Counted from the stretch's first letter, positions 27,501-43,200 are shown. The stretch is 64,000 nt of DNA from Cotesia glomerata (GCF_020080835.1 NC_058162.1:26870758-26934757); one strand, 5' to 3'. The notes: a model not told the origin generated them from the sequence alone. Made by a program: numbers and translations.

Positions 27501-30500
27501 AATAGTTATTAAAAAATAAAATAATGTCAGTAAAGTGAGGTTATAATCATTTGATTAGGCATTCGGTAGTTTGACTATAGTAAATTAAAGTATTGTTCCT
27601 ATCAGTATACAGTGAGAGTTTTCTCATGGTAAAAATATGTATTGTGATTATCAAAAGCCGAGTATAGTTATCAGAGCATTACCGAATTTAGTTTGAGATC
27701 TATACTCTCAGTAATACTATAGTAATATAATTTAATAATACTGCTATACTAAAACAATTAATTTAAGCTCATTTAAGTTCATTTTTTCGACTCGGGTTGA
27801 GATCTATACTCTAACCAATAATACTATAGTACGTGTGTTGTTGTCAGTCCCGTCGCCATTTTTATACTATAGTAAATTCCGAGTTTTCCCGCGTATTTTG
27901 TGTATTTATATTTATGTCCAGTCTATTTATAATATAGTAGTCTGAAAATAACTTAAAACAATTATTATAAGTAATTGCAATTCTAGATACAGCTTTAAAA
28001 TAAACATTTATTATTACACTTATATTTTAAATGATAGTTCATTCGAATAGTTATTAAAAAATAAAATACGTCAGTAAAGTGAGGTTATAATCATTAGATT
28101 AAGCATTTGGTATTTTGATTATAGTAAATTAATTGTGATAGTATACCTAAAGTTACAATCATTTTACGTATGATTCTCACCAAAATGCCTATTATTAGTA
28201 GAGTAATCCCGATAATTTTGTTCAGCATAAGAAATATTGGAAAAATACTTTCTTCTTTAGCCTATCCTCTATTATTAAAGAGTTTAATAGTTATAATTCA
28301 TAAATAAAGTAACAAGATAATACAAATAGACGGAATTGAAATTTATTTAAAGAGTAACGTCAGACGGGTAAAAGAAGTTGAGAGTAAACTACGACGAGCC
28401 CAGTCACCGAGAAATTAACGAGAGACTCTGGAGTATATACTATATATAAATAGCGGCGAAGCGCCACTACACTAACAGAGTATAATTAGTTTAGAGTAAT
28501 TAGTCTCGCGCGGTTTCTCTCGTTCTCGTCGCTTACTAACCTCCCCTTTACTTCTACATTACAGCAACCCAACCTCACTCTCTTTATTTTTATTCTTTAT
28601 CATCTTCTTCTTGGTTTAGTCTTCTCGACTTATTTCAGCTATTATCATTATCATTATTTTTCACGGCCTTGAAATAATCCTGAGATACAAATTAAAGACG
28701 AGCGTAGCAAGTGAACTGAGTTAGTAAACTTTTATTTTCCGAGTGTAACCTCTCTTCATAACATACAAACCGGAAGGACGTGTAATTGCACCTTTTGCAA
28801 ATTACATTCTCAGTATTTAAAATAAATATTATTTATGCTGATTCCGGTTATTTTTATTCTCTTTTATCGTATAAAACTCCGTCCTTAGATTGGGTACCAA
28901 GCGGGTCGATAAATCTCGCCAGAACCCAAACTGTATTATTTATTTTAGGAGATACTATTGTGATGCTGATGCATCGCTTTAAACCTGATCCTCTTTCGGG
29001 TCACCAAAAAGTCGCATATCTTTTAAGATACTGCTCATTAGTCACGTCTGATAAAAATTTTTCGGGTTTATTAACATATAACAGAAACATTAAGAGCTTT
29101 CATGTGTGCGGATGATAAAAATTTTACCCTTTAAGTCAGATAAAAAAACAATTATTTATTTGAAGTACTTACTCTTTCATAAAATCTGAAAAAGATTAAG
29201 TAGATAAAAATGCAACTTAAATTTGTTTTTAGTGTCATTAATATTAATCATTTTCTTGAATTTAATTTCGCAAATTATTCTGCCTATTAATAAGTACTAA
29301 ACATTCTTAATTACACTAAACAACGTTATTAAAAATCCAGTTTACATAATCGTCGACTATTTCCATAAAACTCCGAAATCAACCTAGATGCATGCATAAT
29401 TCTCAATAAAACTCTAATCATCCTGGAAATAAAATCACAAACAAGTCAGACAAGTTTTTTAGAGTTGACTGACAACTAAAATCCGTATTATTTTAGTAGA
29501 GCATCTGATAAGCGAAAAAATTCATCGAGTAATGCCGGATTATATGGGAATTAGGGGAAAAAAAAACTTCCGTTAACAAAAACAGTTCAATTAACTGGAT
29601 TACGTGGAAAAAGTGAGGTTGTTACCTTAAATATTTAAATCAAACTGCAAAAAAATTGAGTAAGAACTAGAAATCGCGCCACCTATAACTAAGTTGTAAA
29701 CATTGCCACACAAATTAATATTCATTTATTTATTGATTTTTTATCAATCGTTGATTTACGTTAGATTTAATTGTTAATTTTTTAAAACAAATCTTTTGAT
29801 ATTTCTGATCATGAGAATATTGATAACCTCAAAACTGACAGTTTTTTCAAAGCCGCCATGTTTTATTGGATCTGTTGTGAAACTGGCCAGTTACTTGACA
29901 GAAACTCGATATTATACTGGCCAGTTTCTGGTTAAAGTCTAGTTGAACTGGCTAGTTACTGCCCAAAAACTCGATTTCATTTCTACGAGGGACAATTGAC
30001 GAATTTGAAGAAAAATGTACTTTATATCTATTAAATCAGGAGTTTAATTTTGGACTTGATGCTTAGATGTGATACGTTGATATGTTTATAATATGTATGA
30101 GCGATGATTAATGTCCCTATGTACTATGTGTTATAAATTATAAAATTATAAAATTAAATTAGAATAGCTAATAACATTGTTCAAAATTAGTATTAAAGAA
30201 ATATGGTCCCAAGGAGTTTACTCCAGGATCGAAGCAAATAAATAAATATATAAATTAATATTTTGAAGGTTATAATTTTTTGCGGGAATCTCGCCGATAG
30301 AGAGGTCGCTTACCTCCGTACTAATAGTTAACCTTAGTTGTAAAAACTCACACATTAACCTTATATATTACCTTATACTAATTATACTGGCCAGTTTTTG
30401 GTTAAAGTCTAGTTGAACTGGCTAGTTACTGCCCAAAATTTCGATTTCATTTCTACTGGAGACACTTGACGAATTTAGAGAAAAATGTACTTTATATGTA

Positions 30501-33500
30501 TTAAATCAGGAGTTTAATTTTGGACTTGATGCTTAGATGTGATACGTTGATATGTTTATAATATGTATGAGCGATGATTAATGTCCTTATGTACTATGTG
30601 TTATAAATTATAAAATTATAAAATTAAATTAGAATAGCTAATAACATTGTTTGAAATTAGTATTAAAGAAATATGGTCCCAAGAAGTTTACTCCAGGATC
30701 GAAGCAAATAAATAAATAATTCACAATTTTACAACAGGATAATTGTAAAACAAAGTGACTAACCTGAACACGTTGACGATGACGCTCTTGCTTTCGCTGA
30801 CGTCTTTCCAATTCTTCTTTCCGCTCAATCAGCAGTCGTATCTCGGATTCCGCAAGCGAATCGTTGGATAATCGCTTCAATAGAGATGTCGGCTCTTCCT
30901 CTCCTTCGCTGTAGCTGTCCACCAGCAATTCCGAATCACTCTTTAAAAATAGTTGTGATAAATAGTATCTAATGAATTCGATTATTCGACTATTGATCAA
31001 GACGAAGATGATGATTATCATCATGATCATCATGCTTGAAAAGCTATAAATAGTTTCCGGATAAAGGAGGATTTGTTACCTGCTCGGGAGGGGAATTCGG
31101 AGAACTTGTACTGGACGTCTCGACCAAAGAAACGTATTCGCTTACGCCGAATTCGTTTTTTTGTAGCTTCAGCACCGGTGTCTCAAGACCGCAAAGGAAA
31201 ACTTGTCCGAAAAACAATATTTTTTGTATGCGTAAGCACACCTGGGCCACCTCCATGTCCTCAGTCTTTTCGGCGTAAAACGAATCCTGGGGATTCGACA
31301 TCAGAGGCGTGAAACCAGACAACGTTGCGTCCTCAGGTAGTTTTACCAAATTAAGCTCTAAAAAACGTTTTATTAATTTATGATGTTGATTTAAGTGATT
31401 CATGATTCACAATTTACAAAACAAATATTTGTTTAACTAGAACAATGAGCAACTTCATGGCCGAATAAAATTACAATTGCAGATTATGTCATCCGAAACT
31501 TTTGTTAATAATTTTTCATAAAACCGGTTTATGAATTTATTTCTCAAACTCGGATTATTAATAACTATTGATCGAATAAGGTAAAGCACCTAGTAGCTGA
31601 ACAGGTTTCAAAGTCAAACTTATTTGCCCCTACTTTTAATATATAAAGATGTAATTATTAGTTAAAATTAGTGATTTTCATGAAAATATAAACAATTTTT
31701 AATTGATTAGCAAAATAACAAAAATAATTGATTATTTATATTTTGACAACGTTTTTAAAATATACTATCAAAGGAGTAGTAGTTGAACAATCAATTCTGA
31801 CAAGCCTTAGTAGTTGAACACTTCGGGAGCAGTAGTTGAACTAATAAGATATATGGCAATAGGCACACCAAAAATTTTCGACGTTTTATTGAAATATCCA
31901 AAGAAATATAACACATTATTGAACAATATTAAAAATAATACTGTGAATATTTAATATGTTCATTTAAAAATGATAAATATTTGTATTTAATTTTTTAATT
32001 ACATTTTTTATGAATGACAAAGCAAATTTTCAATTATAAATCAAAAAAACTCAATTCAAAACGTTCAATAATTTTTAACTACACTAATTTTTAGTCATAA
32101 AACTTATTTAAATTGCAGTAATTAATACAAATCACAATGCTGATCACTAGTCTATAAACCTATTAGAGGTTATAGTGCTGTTAAAATTATACGGCCCCAG
32201 CCTGTTCAGGTTCTGGGTACCGCTTTGAAAATTTCGAGGTATAGTTAAACGCTAAAATTTATTATAAAAATTATAGTTTATGTCTTTGCAAAAAATATAT
32301 GTTATTTAGAAAAGACTATTTCATTAGACGGTACAATTTTTTTTAATTAAAATGATGATATACCGTTTTTTTTTAACTGATTGTTCGGTTTACGATTTAG
32401 TACCTTTTTCATGAAAAAAATAGCATCTATCGGCGATTTTCGACATGTCAAAAATATAATTGTTTTGATTTACAATTGAAAAAACTTAGAGAAATCAATT
32501 ACTGTATCATTTAATAATTATAATATGCGCATATTACTCATAATAAATTTACGGATTTTGTATTATAACAATTCGACAATTCTGTTCAAGTACTGGTCCC
32601 AGTTTTATAAGTGTTCAAGTACTGGGTACTTTACCTTAGTAAGAAATTTTATTGATACTGACGAAAATGTCGTAGGTAAATTGAATTTTAATATAAATCT
32701 GAAACTAGTAATAAAGTTGGTCGGCCCCTCGGCTGGATTAATGGAATTTACGGTCCAAGTGGCAATTACCGAGATGTACTCTATGACTAATAGAGGTGCC
32801 CCTATCGAGAATGATGACTAATCGTGTTATCTGTCGGTTAACGAGTAAAAAGAGAGAGGATACTCACCGTTCTCCCGTCCAATGGCTTCACGTGCGTGAA
32901 TAACTATTTTTCGCGGATAGGCCAGCTTTTCTAGGAGATTAACCATCGTCGCCAGTCGGCTCCAAGCGTCTCCTACCGGACTGAAATAAAAATATCAAGA
33001 ATAAAGAATCAACTGAGCCGGAGATAAATATTTAAACAGCCGTTAATTATTTAGAACAGTGAAAAGGTCATTTGGAATAAGACAGTTGAGAATCTTGAGT
33101 AGATGATAGACCTAAGGCTTTGCTCGGTGAGTCCGATTCGTCTCGGCGGCTGTCGTCCTTGCCAAGGCGACGCTTGACTCACGTACACGTAATTGTTAAT
33201 CGTTAACGAGAAACAATAATTAACTTATCCAGCCGGATAGTAATGGTTGCGCAAACCCGTAAGATTTTTCTCCGTCTCAGTTACACTCATTTACCGAATG
33301 CTAAATCTTAAATCTAACTCTCTTGCTTTTAGTGTCCCTCCTTTTCTAGGTCTACATCGGTCTCGGTCTTGCATCGGGAGTCGAGGGCCTTGGGACTCGT
33401 TTAATGGCCGATAGATTGCATCGCTCGGATGATCGCGTCTGCAGAAGCACAGCGCCGCAGCTCTGCCCTCTTCAAGTTCATCTTTTTATCCCTTTTTTCC

Positions 33501-36500
33501 CTTTTTTTTTCGGTTTGCTTCTCTATATCGACTTACCGGGGATCAGACTACTCCATTCGTCTCAGTCGAATTGAATCTCCGAGTTATTTTCTATAAGATT
33601 CATCTTTATATTATTTCATTTTCGTTTATTTATTTTAACAAAATACTTTTATCTTACTTCCAAGCCCAAGTGATTTTATTTTAAGTAGATACAAATAATA
33701 AATAAATAAATACTCTCAAAGGTATATAATATATGAATATAACCCGTAAATTGTAAATCTGAGAGGATGTGGATCATCCTTAGCGGCAACCGTGACCTAC
33801 GATTCAACGCATTAATTTAAATCACGTTCAACTGTGCCTACTCTATCGTACACAGATGACAGAGCGGTTCACCAACCTCTGTCATATGTCATACGGATTA
33901 ATATCTCTCACCAAGGTCGATTAGCGTGACTAGTTACTGGCGTCTAGGTTATTCCCCGATCATTTTTAAGCCTCTCATTTAAGCCAATATAAACGACTAC
34001 TAGAATCTATTCTTATAACCCAATAATTCTATCCTTATATTACATAATTAACCTAAAAACTATAATCCTTACGGATAATAGTTTATTCACATTGACCATC
34101 TGAAGCGGCGATGACATAAAGCCAAAGCATTAAGAATTGTAAGCAGACAGTTGCGCCATCTGTCAGGACGCCAGCGTAGCTTGGTATTACCAACAGAGTT
34201 TCTGTTAGGGAAAATAGTTTTAAAAGTTTAAAACCAATTATGACCTCAGCTTCGGAAATTCCATTGTCCGGTACACTCTGGTTTAATTGTTAATTAAGGA
34301 ACACCTGATCAGTTTACCTCCACCTAAAACTAGTAATCCAATACCGCTAGCGGTTCTGATAAACTTTTAATGAATAATTATCGATTGCGGTTGTTATAAT
34401 AATAAATTAAAAAAGTTTAGTGTTTAATAAGTTTTAAAACTTACCCGACTCGATAATCTGTACAAGAGGGCGGTGGGTTCCAGACGGTACTGTGGCAAAG
34501 CATCCAGTCGCACCAGATCTGAAAAAGAAAAAAGAATTAAAGAATTTTAATAATAAATTACAAATTAAACGGTTAGTTTTTGTTGAGATATTAAAAGCTG
34601 CCCAGGAAGAAATACATGTTAATATTTCCCGGACAGTAATAAATATCTGAGATGTGTATGTGATGTATTTGCGAATACTGTTACTGCATACCTCTCACCT
34701 CATTCTGTCTGGCTTATCGGGGATATTAATGACTCTGTTGGTTAGTAACTAAATTTAGACTATTATTTAATATTTATGTATCCACCCTCGGATGAATTTT
34801 ATCTTAAAACACTGCAGTGGCATTTGAAATATCTCAATATTCTCCTCGAAAAAAATTTATCCTTTAAAAAACAATAAACCAATAATAAATAATCAAGATT
34901 CCCGTTAACAATCCGATAGATCAGGATCTCGATCAAGATTGGTGAAAAGATTCCCGCTAGATTCGCTGATGAGTCTTTTCTCTCTTCAATTTAAAATAAC
35001 AAAAAAGCGCAAGTTGTTTTAAAACCGTTTTTTTTTATAAACAAACACGCGTTGAAAGTCCCTATAACACAAGATGAAATGCGAATGGTATCTCTATTGG
35101 CAAGCTGCCGAACGTAGATATCGATCAAGTATCGGGAAAAGATAGATAAAGCGAATCTATCTATCTTTATCTCTTTCTCATGGATTCTCTTCCGCGGCGG
35201 GATAATCGCCAGTGAGAAGAGAGATAAACTATAGAAATAGAGAGAGAAAAATGCCGGTAGGAATCTATCGAGCACGTACAATGCAGACATAACTATCTTC
35301 GTCTTAGTCTTGTGAGGGGTCGACGGGGTTTTCTTGTTCTTATTCTCAGTTCAAGTTGTTCGTCTTCTTCCTCTTGTTATTCCCGGTTGTTGGCTTACAC
35401 AGTAGATACTTCTCATCGGTTCTCTAATGTTATAGATGGACCCTACACGCATTCGATAGGTGCATTAATCGCACCCGCTTTAACGTCGTTGCATAATAAG
35501 CATACGTAGACGGAAAATAAGAGCAAAACGTATGAATAACTAAGTATAAGCCGAGATATAAAATAAATAAATAAAATATGTACGCGGAGTTGAACACATT
35601 GGCCACCAAGCGCGGATCATCGTAGGTGCAACTCTAAAACCTTCGGGTTAATAAATCCTGGCTGAAGAATAGCATTCGGAGGAAATCGGATCGAAGGTAA
35701 CTACGAAATTAAAGTGCCGCTAACGCTGAGAAAGGTTATTAATTTTCAATTCTACGTTCATCCTTACTCACGAATTCATTAATAATGCTCCATCAGATAA
35801 CGCACAACATCTGAGTTACATTATACGGAGGAATAAGAAGAACTAGTTAGTAGGCAAAAGGATTCTTACCTTGATAGTCGGCAAGAGGACCTGCATGTCT
35901 TCGTCAACAATCAGCCTCGGGCGTTCCTTTGCCGCTTTATCCAGCTCTTCTCTTAGAAGCGCGACACTTCTCTCGAGAATCAAGTTGAACATCTGCAGCG
36001 ACACCACTAGGGCGCGTTCCTGTACTTCCGAGCGATACCCCTGTGCCATTTGGGAATCTGAAACAGAATAAAGCTGGTTGGTTAGCAAAAGACTATAAAT
36101 AATGAGTAGATATTTTGAAATGGCTAAGAATCTAGGGACAGGATGAAAACTCCTCACGAATAAGCTTTTCATTATCTTGTATATCCATCGAGGATAATCG
36201 ACATATTCAACATTTCAGCGTGCCCTTTCATCCCGCAGCGGCTATCGAGAAAGATGTAGCCTCGTAGCTCTCTACTCTGGGATAGTAGAAAGAAGGAAGA
36301 ATATACGCGAGGTTGTGTTTACGAGGGTGACATTGCCCGCGGTCTCTTTCATCCGAGGAAAATACCGTCCATACTACCGATGCTGTTTGTTACTCTCCGG
36401 AATCAAGTCTCTGAAGATTTTGCCGATCACTAAGTAAATATTGCAAATACCCTGGACATTGACTTTTGCAGCCGGAACATTCATTAATTTTATTGTTTTT

Positions 36501-39500
36501 AGCCATATATGACTTTTTGGTAAAAGTTAGTTTTTAGAAATTCCGACAGGTGGCGAATGATCGCTAAATTTTCTCATAAGTAGAGAGTTAACTTTCAGGA
36601 TATAAGTAATAAACCAAAAAAAAAAAAAATTATTTTTCTCCTATAAGGTGGAGATCGTTGCCGTGAAATGAAAATAATTTTCTTAAAGGTTAAAATTAGT
36701 TTATAGGATGTTCGTGAGGCGCCTTGAGAGTCTCGGCGTGGTTAGTACCAAGGTGTCGTTAAATAATTCAATTGGCTTCGTTGAAACGTTATAAGTTATA
36801 ATTGACCCTTGGGCGTCTTCCTGGAGGGTGATATTTACTCAGATCACTTGTTGGCCAGCCCACTCAGACAACGACGAGACATCACCAAGTATATCTCTTG
36901 AGTCTATCAGAACGCCCTGCTGTCAATAATATGAACGGGCCAATCGAGGTGGTTATTATCAACCATCTCATTCCCTCATACTCGGTTATTTATTTTTTAT
37001 TCACTCTCAGCATTAACTCATACAGGTTTTATTTTCCACTATTAAATATTCATCATCTTTTAATTCACATGATGGCTTTTTAAAGTAAAGGTAAAGCCAA
37101 CGATCGATTTTATTATTTCTTAACAGAAACAACATCAAGTAAATAAATATGAGGTTAAACGGTTTACTTATGTTGCTTCATTTAACTTGTCGCATATAGT
37201 TATTTAAATATTTTAATTCATTCTAACTGAATGAGTTTACCACCGACAATAATATACATAAAATCCCCCTCTATAGATATTAAAATTAATTAAGTTTATC
37301 GCGAGTTAAATAAAGTGGGTATGATGATTGCGGGGCAATATCAATTCACCGTTAAAGTGTTCTCGTTAAGGTGCCTTGATGAAGAACGCCTTGACGTGGA
37401 TATATACTTTCGCCTAAATTGATCGTCCTACCCAGACACCCTTTTGCGATACCGTCAAGATCGATTTAATGCATAGCGTCTCTGTGCGGTGGGATTTCAA
37501 TAAAAATCACCGGAAAGACCGGCTTTTCAATATCAATATTATCTCTTTACACTTATACTCCCCCTCCATCGACAAGATTGATCTTCGATCATATATAAGA
37601 ATAAATTTCAAGTTTGTTAATTATCAATGGGTATAATAATTTTATTCAACGATCGATTTAATCACAGATTGTGTAAGATAACTCTTAAAACGTATCATTT
37701 GACGAGAATGATGACGAAATATTCGTGTCGCTACATTACTCACTGGGATTTATCATGAAAAGAATTTGTAATTTACCCTATAAATATATTTTCCTCTATA
37801 AGCATTGATAACCTGAAGGTAGTTGGGCGCCATTTTATGCTCATGAAATCGTGTTTACTTTTTCGAGGATTCTTCATTTGATAGCTTGTAGCTAGAAGAG
37901 GAGAATTGTTTATTGAGATCCAGTAAAAAAGGGTAGTTATATGGTTATATATGAGAAGAAGAAACTCCCAGATTATAAAGTGGTATAACTCGGAATGAGC
38001 AATGAGCAATGGTAATGTAACTACTCAACTGCTCGTGGTAGAAGGCGTCCGATTACGATATCCCGCTCGGCATGTGAGTGCTTAGGAGATATATAACTCA
38101 CCGGAAATACCTTGAAGCCAACGACCCAGGAGACAAATAAGCGTGATGATCATCACGCGATATCTTCTACAACAACTTTTGTCGTTAATTTTAGCAAGAA
38201 AATTCAACTCAAGTCTATTTTAATCCAACCTGTTTCCGTTTGTTATTGCAAACGGAAATAAATTATGATAATGCTCCATATGATTACGATGAGAAAGATT
38301 TGGTAGCTTAAATCTCTGTTTTTTGTAACAATTCTGACGAGCTTAAGACGGCCTTGACGAGGCCTTGCGAGGTCACCGACTTGCTACGACACAGCTTATT
38401 TTCTGCTGGTTCATCTCTATCAAACTGCTCAATCAGATCTTGGAGATCTGGTCCATAACACGTTGATTTGATATTGAATTCTGGCTACGAAAACTTCTTG
38501 AGATATTAACTTACTGCAGTAGCCTTGAACCCAAAAGAGCCATAAACTTTAATAACACAAAGTTAACAACAGATAAATTCGTGTCGTTCTAAGAAACTAA
38601 AACCTCTTTTCTCGATTTACTTTACTTGCTGAGGATTTTTTTAACTTCCTCGCCGCTTCTTGAGTGTAATTTTTTCTTTAACGCCTCGTCGACGATCGTG
38701 GCCTTGCGAACGAAAATCTTTAACCAGAATATGTCATTATAATTGTAGAGTATCTCGGTGGTGGATTCTGTTAGTTAGATCGCGTGTTTGATGAGACACC
38801 CCGTCAAGTAAAATGCACGTAGCTTATGTTAACGCAAATAACTTACAAATTATTTTAATTTATAAAAACATCTTTAGCATTGAGCAACACCTTCGAGACA
38901 CGTAAGACGACCAAAAAAAAACAAATTAACTAAAAGCAAATTCGTTTTAATCGTTCGCAAGTGTAATTATCCCAACAAAAAACATAAAACTTGTTCAGTA
39001 TCCATTTAACTTTTTAATTTCAAAAGTTTTGTAATCCAAAAGATAATTCTTTGACAAATGGACGTTTGATTTTTGTTAAATCGGTAAACTTTTAAGAACC
39101 CAAGAGTTGGTTCTATCGTCATTGGTTATTCATTATGGGAATTCAATTCACAAGATTTCTGCGCACGAACGGACATCGAGATAACGCCCTTAAAGTACAA
39201 AATAATCTCACGCACACAATCTCTGATTTATTTAAGACAAAGATGTGCAAGGAGCGTGTTAGTTCAATAGTTTGCTTGTTTTTTTTTTTTTTTTTTTTTT
39301 ATTTTTCACGTTTTATAAAGTAAGTGGAAGATAATACTTTAATTGTCGTAGATATCGATGACAACAAATAATACTGATGCGATGAGATATTGAGTAAAAA
39401 TGATCGCTGGCTAGATAAATTACAACTTGTTCGTTCTGGAGATTCGTTTCTTATGGAGATAACAAAAAAATAAAAGGAAAGGTGAAGCGGAGACTGAAGA

Positions 39501-40206
39501 TAATGACCAGAAGAAGTGGTAAAGGTAGCAAAGAGAGATGACCACAAGTACAAGTCTGGATGCGTTTTAAAAGATTTACTGTGGAATAGAAGGGAAAAGG
39601 GAAAAGAGAACAAGAGCATGCTGCTCATCGTTATAGGTTAAAACGTAACTTCTGTAACGTAACCATACATTTATAATACAAAGTATAAGTGTAGTATGTT
39701 GTATGGTGTATGTTTAAATAAAATAAAAAGTTACGAATTTAACTAACAGTCATTAGGGGAATTTCTTTAGCAGACCGGTGATTAAGAATCCTCATATACT
39801 GGTTTTCTGGTTATTACTCAACTTTACCAGCTTCTGAGAATGATAAAATAATTGAATTTGTTTTTAAAGAAAAAGGATTACAAGAAAGTAACATTGGCGA
39901 TGTTACCGTTTGACGGGATATTAAAGAATCAAACAGTGGAGCTTAAGAATTTTCTTATGCTTATGCTTATGTTGAATCCTTAAAACAACGACCTTGGTAT
40001 GTCAGTTCCAAGAGACGTCGAATCGATTAGCCTCGAATAAAACAACCAGTACATTCTCTCCTAGAATTATGTATGTAGGAAGATAGTAACAGTCTTGGCT
40101 GAAGCTAGAGGCTCCTGCTGGAGAAATCAACAGGAATAAGAAGATAAAAGAAGATCAAGATGATACTGAACAAAACCAACACCAACACTCAGAAGTTTAA
40201 GAATAA

Positions 40207-40241
<35 letters not shown>

Positions 40242-43200
40242 CGCAGATGATGATGATGGTGATGAAGAACAAGTATTTTCACCGCGGCTGTTCATTCACC
40301 CGACCTTCACAAGGTCACAGGCTTCCGAAAGAAAAAAAAAGCGAAACAAGTTGATGGCGCAGAAAAAGAGACTGTAGTGCGAGAGGGAGGAAACTCTACG
40401 AATAGTGTGCTACAGGAAGGGGTCTAATCAACGCCTGGCGTCATGCTCCAGGGAACACGCTCTTACTCTGTAGGAAGACGGTGGGCAAGCAAATAGAAGA
40501 GGAGCCTCGCAAGGACACGAACAATTTAAAACTCTTTCATTTAAGAATTCTTTGCCGTTTCGTTTGGGTACATTGATTTAATATCCAAACAAATGATTCC
40601 AAGTGAAGAAATAGTACAAATAGTCTTCGAGGATTACGTGCTGGTGAATCAAAGAAATTTTCTCCAGCCCTGAAGATGTGACACTTCTATCCTTGTTAGA
40701 TTTGCCCGGCGTTCTTCCTCAGATTGTAGCTTCTTCCTCGGTTTCTATTTCTTCTTCAGCCGTAGGTGATTGCGCGCATGCACCAGAGGGAACGTGTGTC
40801 GCCCGTGCGTGTCGTGCGTACAGTTAAAAATAACACTTTCCGAGATATTTATAGCTATCACCCGTGGTTGGAGGCAACGAACTGGTACGAGGTATGAGAG
40901 TACATAGTTATACCTGTGTGCTTTTTCTTAAGGAGTCTCGTTGCTGGATGAATAAAACCCAAGCGGTTACCATCTCACTCGAGTAGGATCACTTTAAAAA
41001 TGCGATAAGAGGTAACCGGTCCAAGTCCTCAACGAGGGCTCTGATGCACAACTAGAGCATGGAGTGAGATAAATAGGAATACCGAGGGATACCCTCTCAT
41101 TCTTTAGATCGTTTGTTTGTTCAAGTTACTTCCGTAAGAGATTAAGATCATAACTGAGGAGATGCGGATTTTCTTCGAGGTAAGAAAGGCTGTACTTTGG
41201 TGCAGTGATGCAAGTAAATATCCCCGGACAAAATATAAATCTTTATGGTACCAAATGTCATAATTTTGCTCTATAAAAATTATTATCCTGAACGGTAGAT
41301 CACTTGGATCTGTTCTAAAATTTATAAAAATGATTATCCTGAACGGTAGATTACTTAGTTTTGTAAAAATAATTATCCTGAACGGTAGATCACTTAGATC
41401 TGTTCAAAAATTTGTAAAAATGATTATCCTGAACGGTAGATCACTTAGTTTTGTAAAAATAATTATCCTGAACGGTAGATCACATAGATCTGTTCAAAAA
41501 TTTGTAAAAATGATTATCATGAACAGTGAATCACTTGAATCCAAAGCTGACTGCAAAAACAAACAAACACATATCATGAGTAAGACTGTTAATGCGTACC
41601 CTATCGCAGGAAAAGGGTAATTTACAGTAAAAAAATATTTAAACAAAATGTCGGGCATTGAATGGCGAATTGATTGTTAATATGTTATGTAAATGGGCAC
41701 GATTAACTAATTGCACGTATTGAGTCACGGAGGAAAGTATTATGGAGTTTTGATTGGAGGTTTGTTAATATTTTCTCGGTGGATAATGCCTCGGTGGATC
41801 ACTCGAGTAATGGCGAGCACGAGAAGGAGAACTCAAACGTGAACGTAAACGGGAATGGGAAAAGGATTTTGTATTATATATTAGATAGACGAGAGTAAGA
41901 GGAATAAAAAATTACGGGGAGAGGAAGAAGTGGGTGCATTGCGCTCGAAGCGAAATGGCCTTGACGTTAGGCTCCATCGGCGAGGGCAAGGACGACCGCC
42001 GAAGCGTATTTTTATTGGTAAGTTTTTTTACTTTTAACATCACTTGTTGGTCTCTTCTTGCCACCCTGTATCGCGCAATCGCAACCGCACCTACGACTAC
42101 TAACTTACGACCATTACTTGTTCGCTAATTTTTTTATTTTCCTTTTATTGCAGTCTTATATCTCCTCATATCTTATCTATTTATTAAATTATATTATAAT
42201 CCCGTGGGTGGTAGGGAAAAATAATTCAGGAAGCTTTTCTATTAAAAATAATCATGGAATGCACAACGCGGAATATTTACTCACTGAGAGGTTATAATTT
42301 GCACCAAGCGTACAAGCAAACAACGTCTGTTCTTTAAACGTTGAAAGAATCTTTTTTTCTAACGATTGTCGAATGCGTCACTGGATGACTGGTTTGTAGA
42401 CTTGGTAGGTATTATTTGCTTATGGTGTCTAACTCTGCCAAGAAACCAAGTAAACAGTTAATTTTTATTTGGTGATTGGCTTTGTTGGACTAACGGATTT
42501 TTAGTTTGCTCAAAACAGTATAACGCCAATTCGGATCTAAATAATGGATCCTTCTTCAAGCTCTTATCTCCATAAAAAGCTTTATCCTTTCGGCTGTTGC
42601 GATCCTCCATTTTCGATAAACAATTCTGGATAACTCGAGGAAATAGAAAAGCATCCTTTTTTTTTCTGGTTCAGTATATAAGTACATTTGTTTTGTTTTG
42701 TTGGTATCAATGTTTACCGGGTATCGACTCACCACTCAGCTCTAAAGTTTCATGGTATATCGACGTAGTTATATGTAGGGCCATTAAATTACGGTAGTCT
42801 GTCGAGGATAGAGGCTGCCAACTGAGAAAAGAGATACACCTAAGAAAACCAGACGATACCGGACGCGCATTTATATCGATGCATTAAAACTCAAACTCGA
42901 TTTTCTAAGCTACTGTTCCGGAATGAGTATTTTATACTCTGGTGTGCCAAACAAAAACAAGACAGACGCTATAAAATAGCATACCCAATAGATTTACCAG
43001 CAGTAAATAGTTACCGGATAACAAAAGACCCTTTAAATTAACTCGACCTTCTTGGTCATATACATTCTATTTAAGTAAGGACTATAATCAATGTTTTATG
43101 CTTCGACGATCATGCTAAAAAGCTCCAGATTATTTCCATTTGTCAAGAGCACTTGTTCCCTTGATTCTCGATCTGATTTGGTATTTCGTGATGTTCTAGG

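Larger units (their letters stand above)
23791..28251. mobile_element. 4.46-kb structure with long inverted arms, each arm a tandem duplication
   Basis: The left arm (23791 to about 24970) and right arm (about 27045 to 28251) are inverted copies of each other. Each arm holds two ~550-bp tandem units with the landmarks ATGGCGACGGGACTGACAAC and AGATCTATACTCT (or complements). The centre, about 2.1 kb, is unique. Both ends read AAAGTATTTTTCCAATA inward. No clear target duplication is seen, so this may be a foldback element or a local inverted duplication. Confidence 0.75.

Noticed and set aside
28786..29115. 109-codon plus-strand frame after a TATA-like block
   Set aside because: Starts at TTG, no domain, no coding-like composition. 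The promoter idea is kept only at low confidence.
40160..40354. Methionine-rich frame
   Set aside because: Translation of the ATG trinucleotide repeat.
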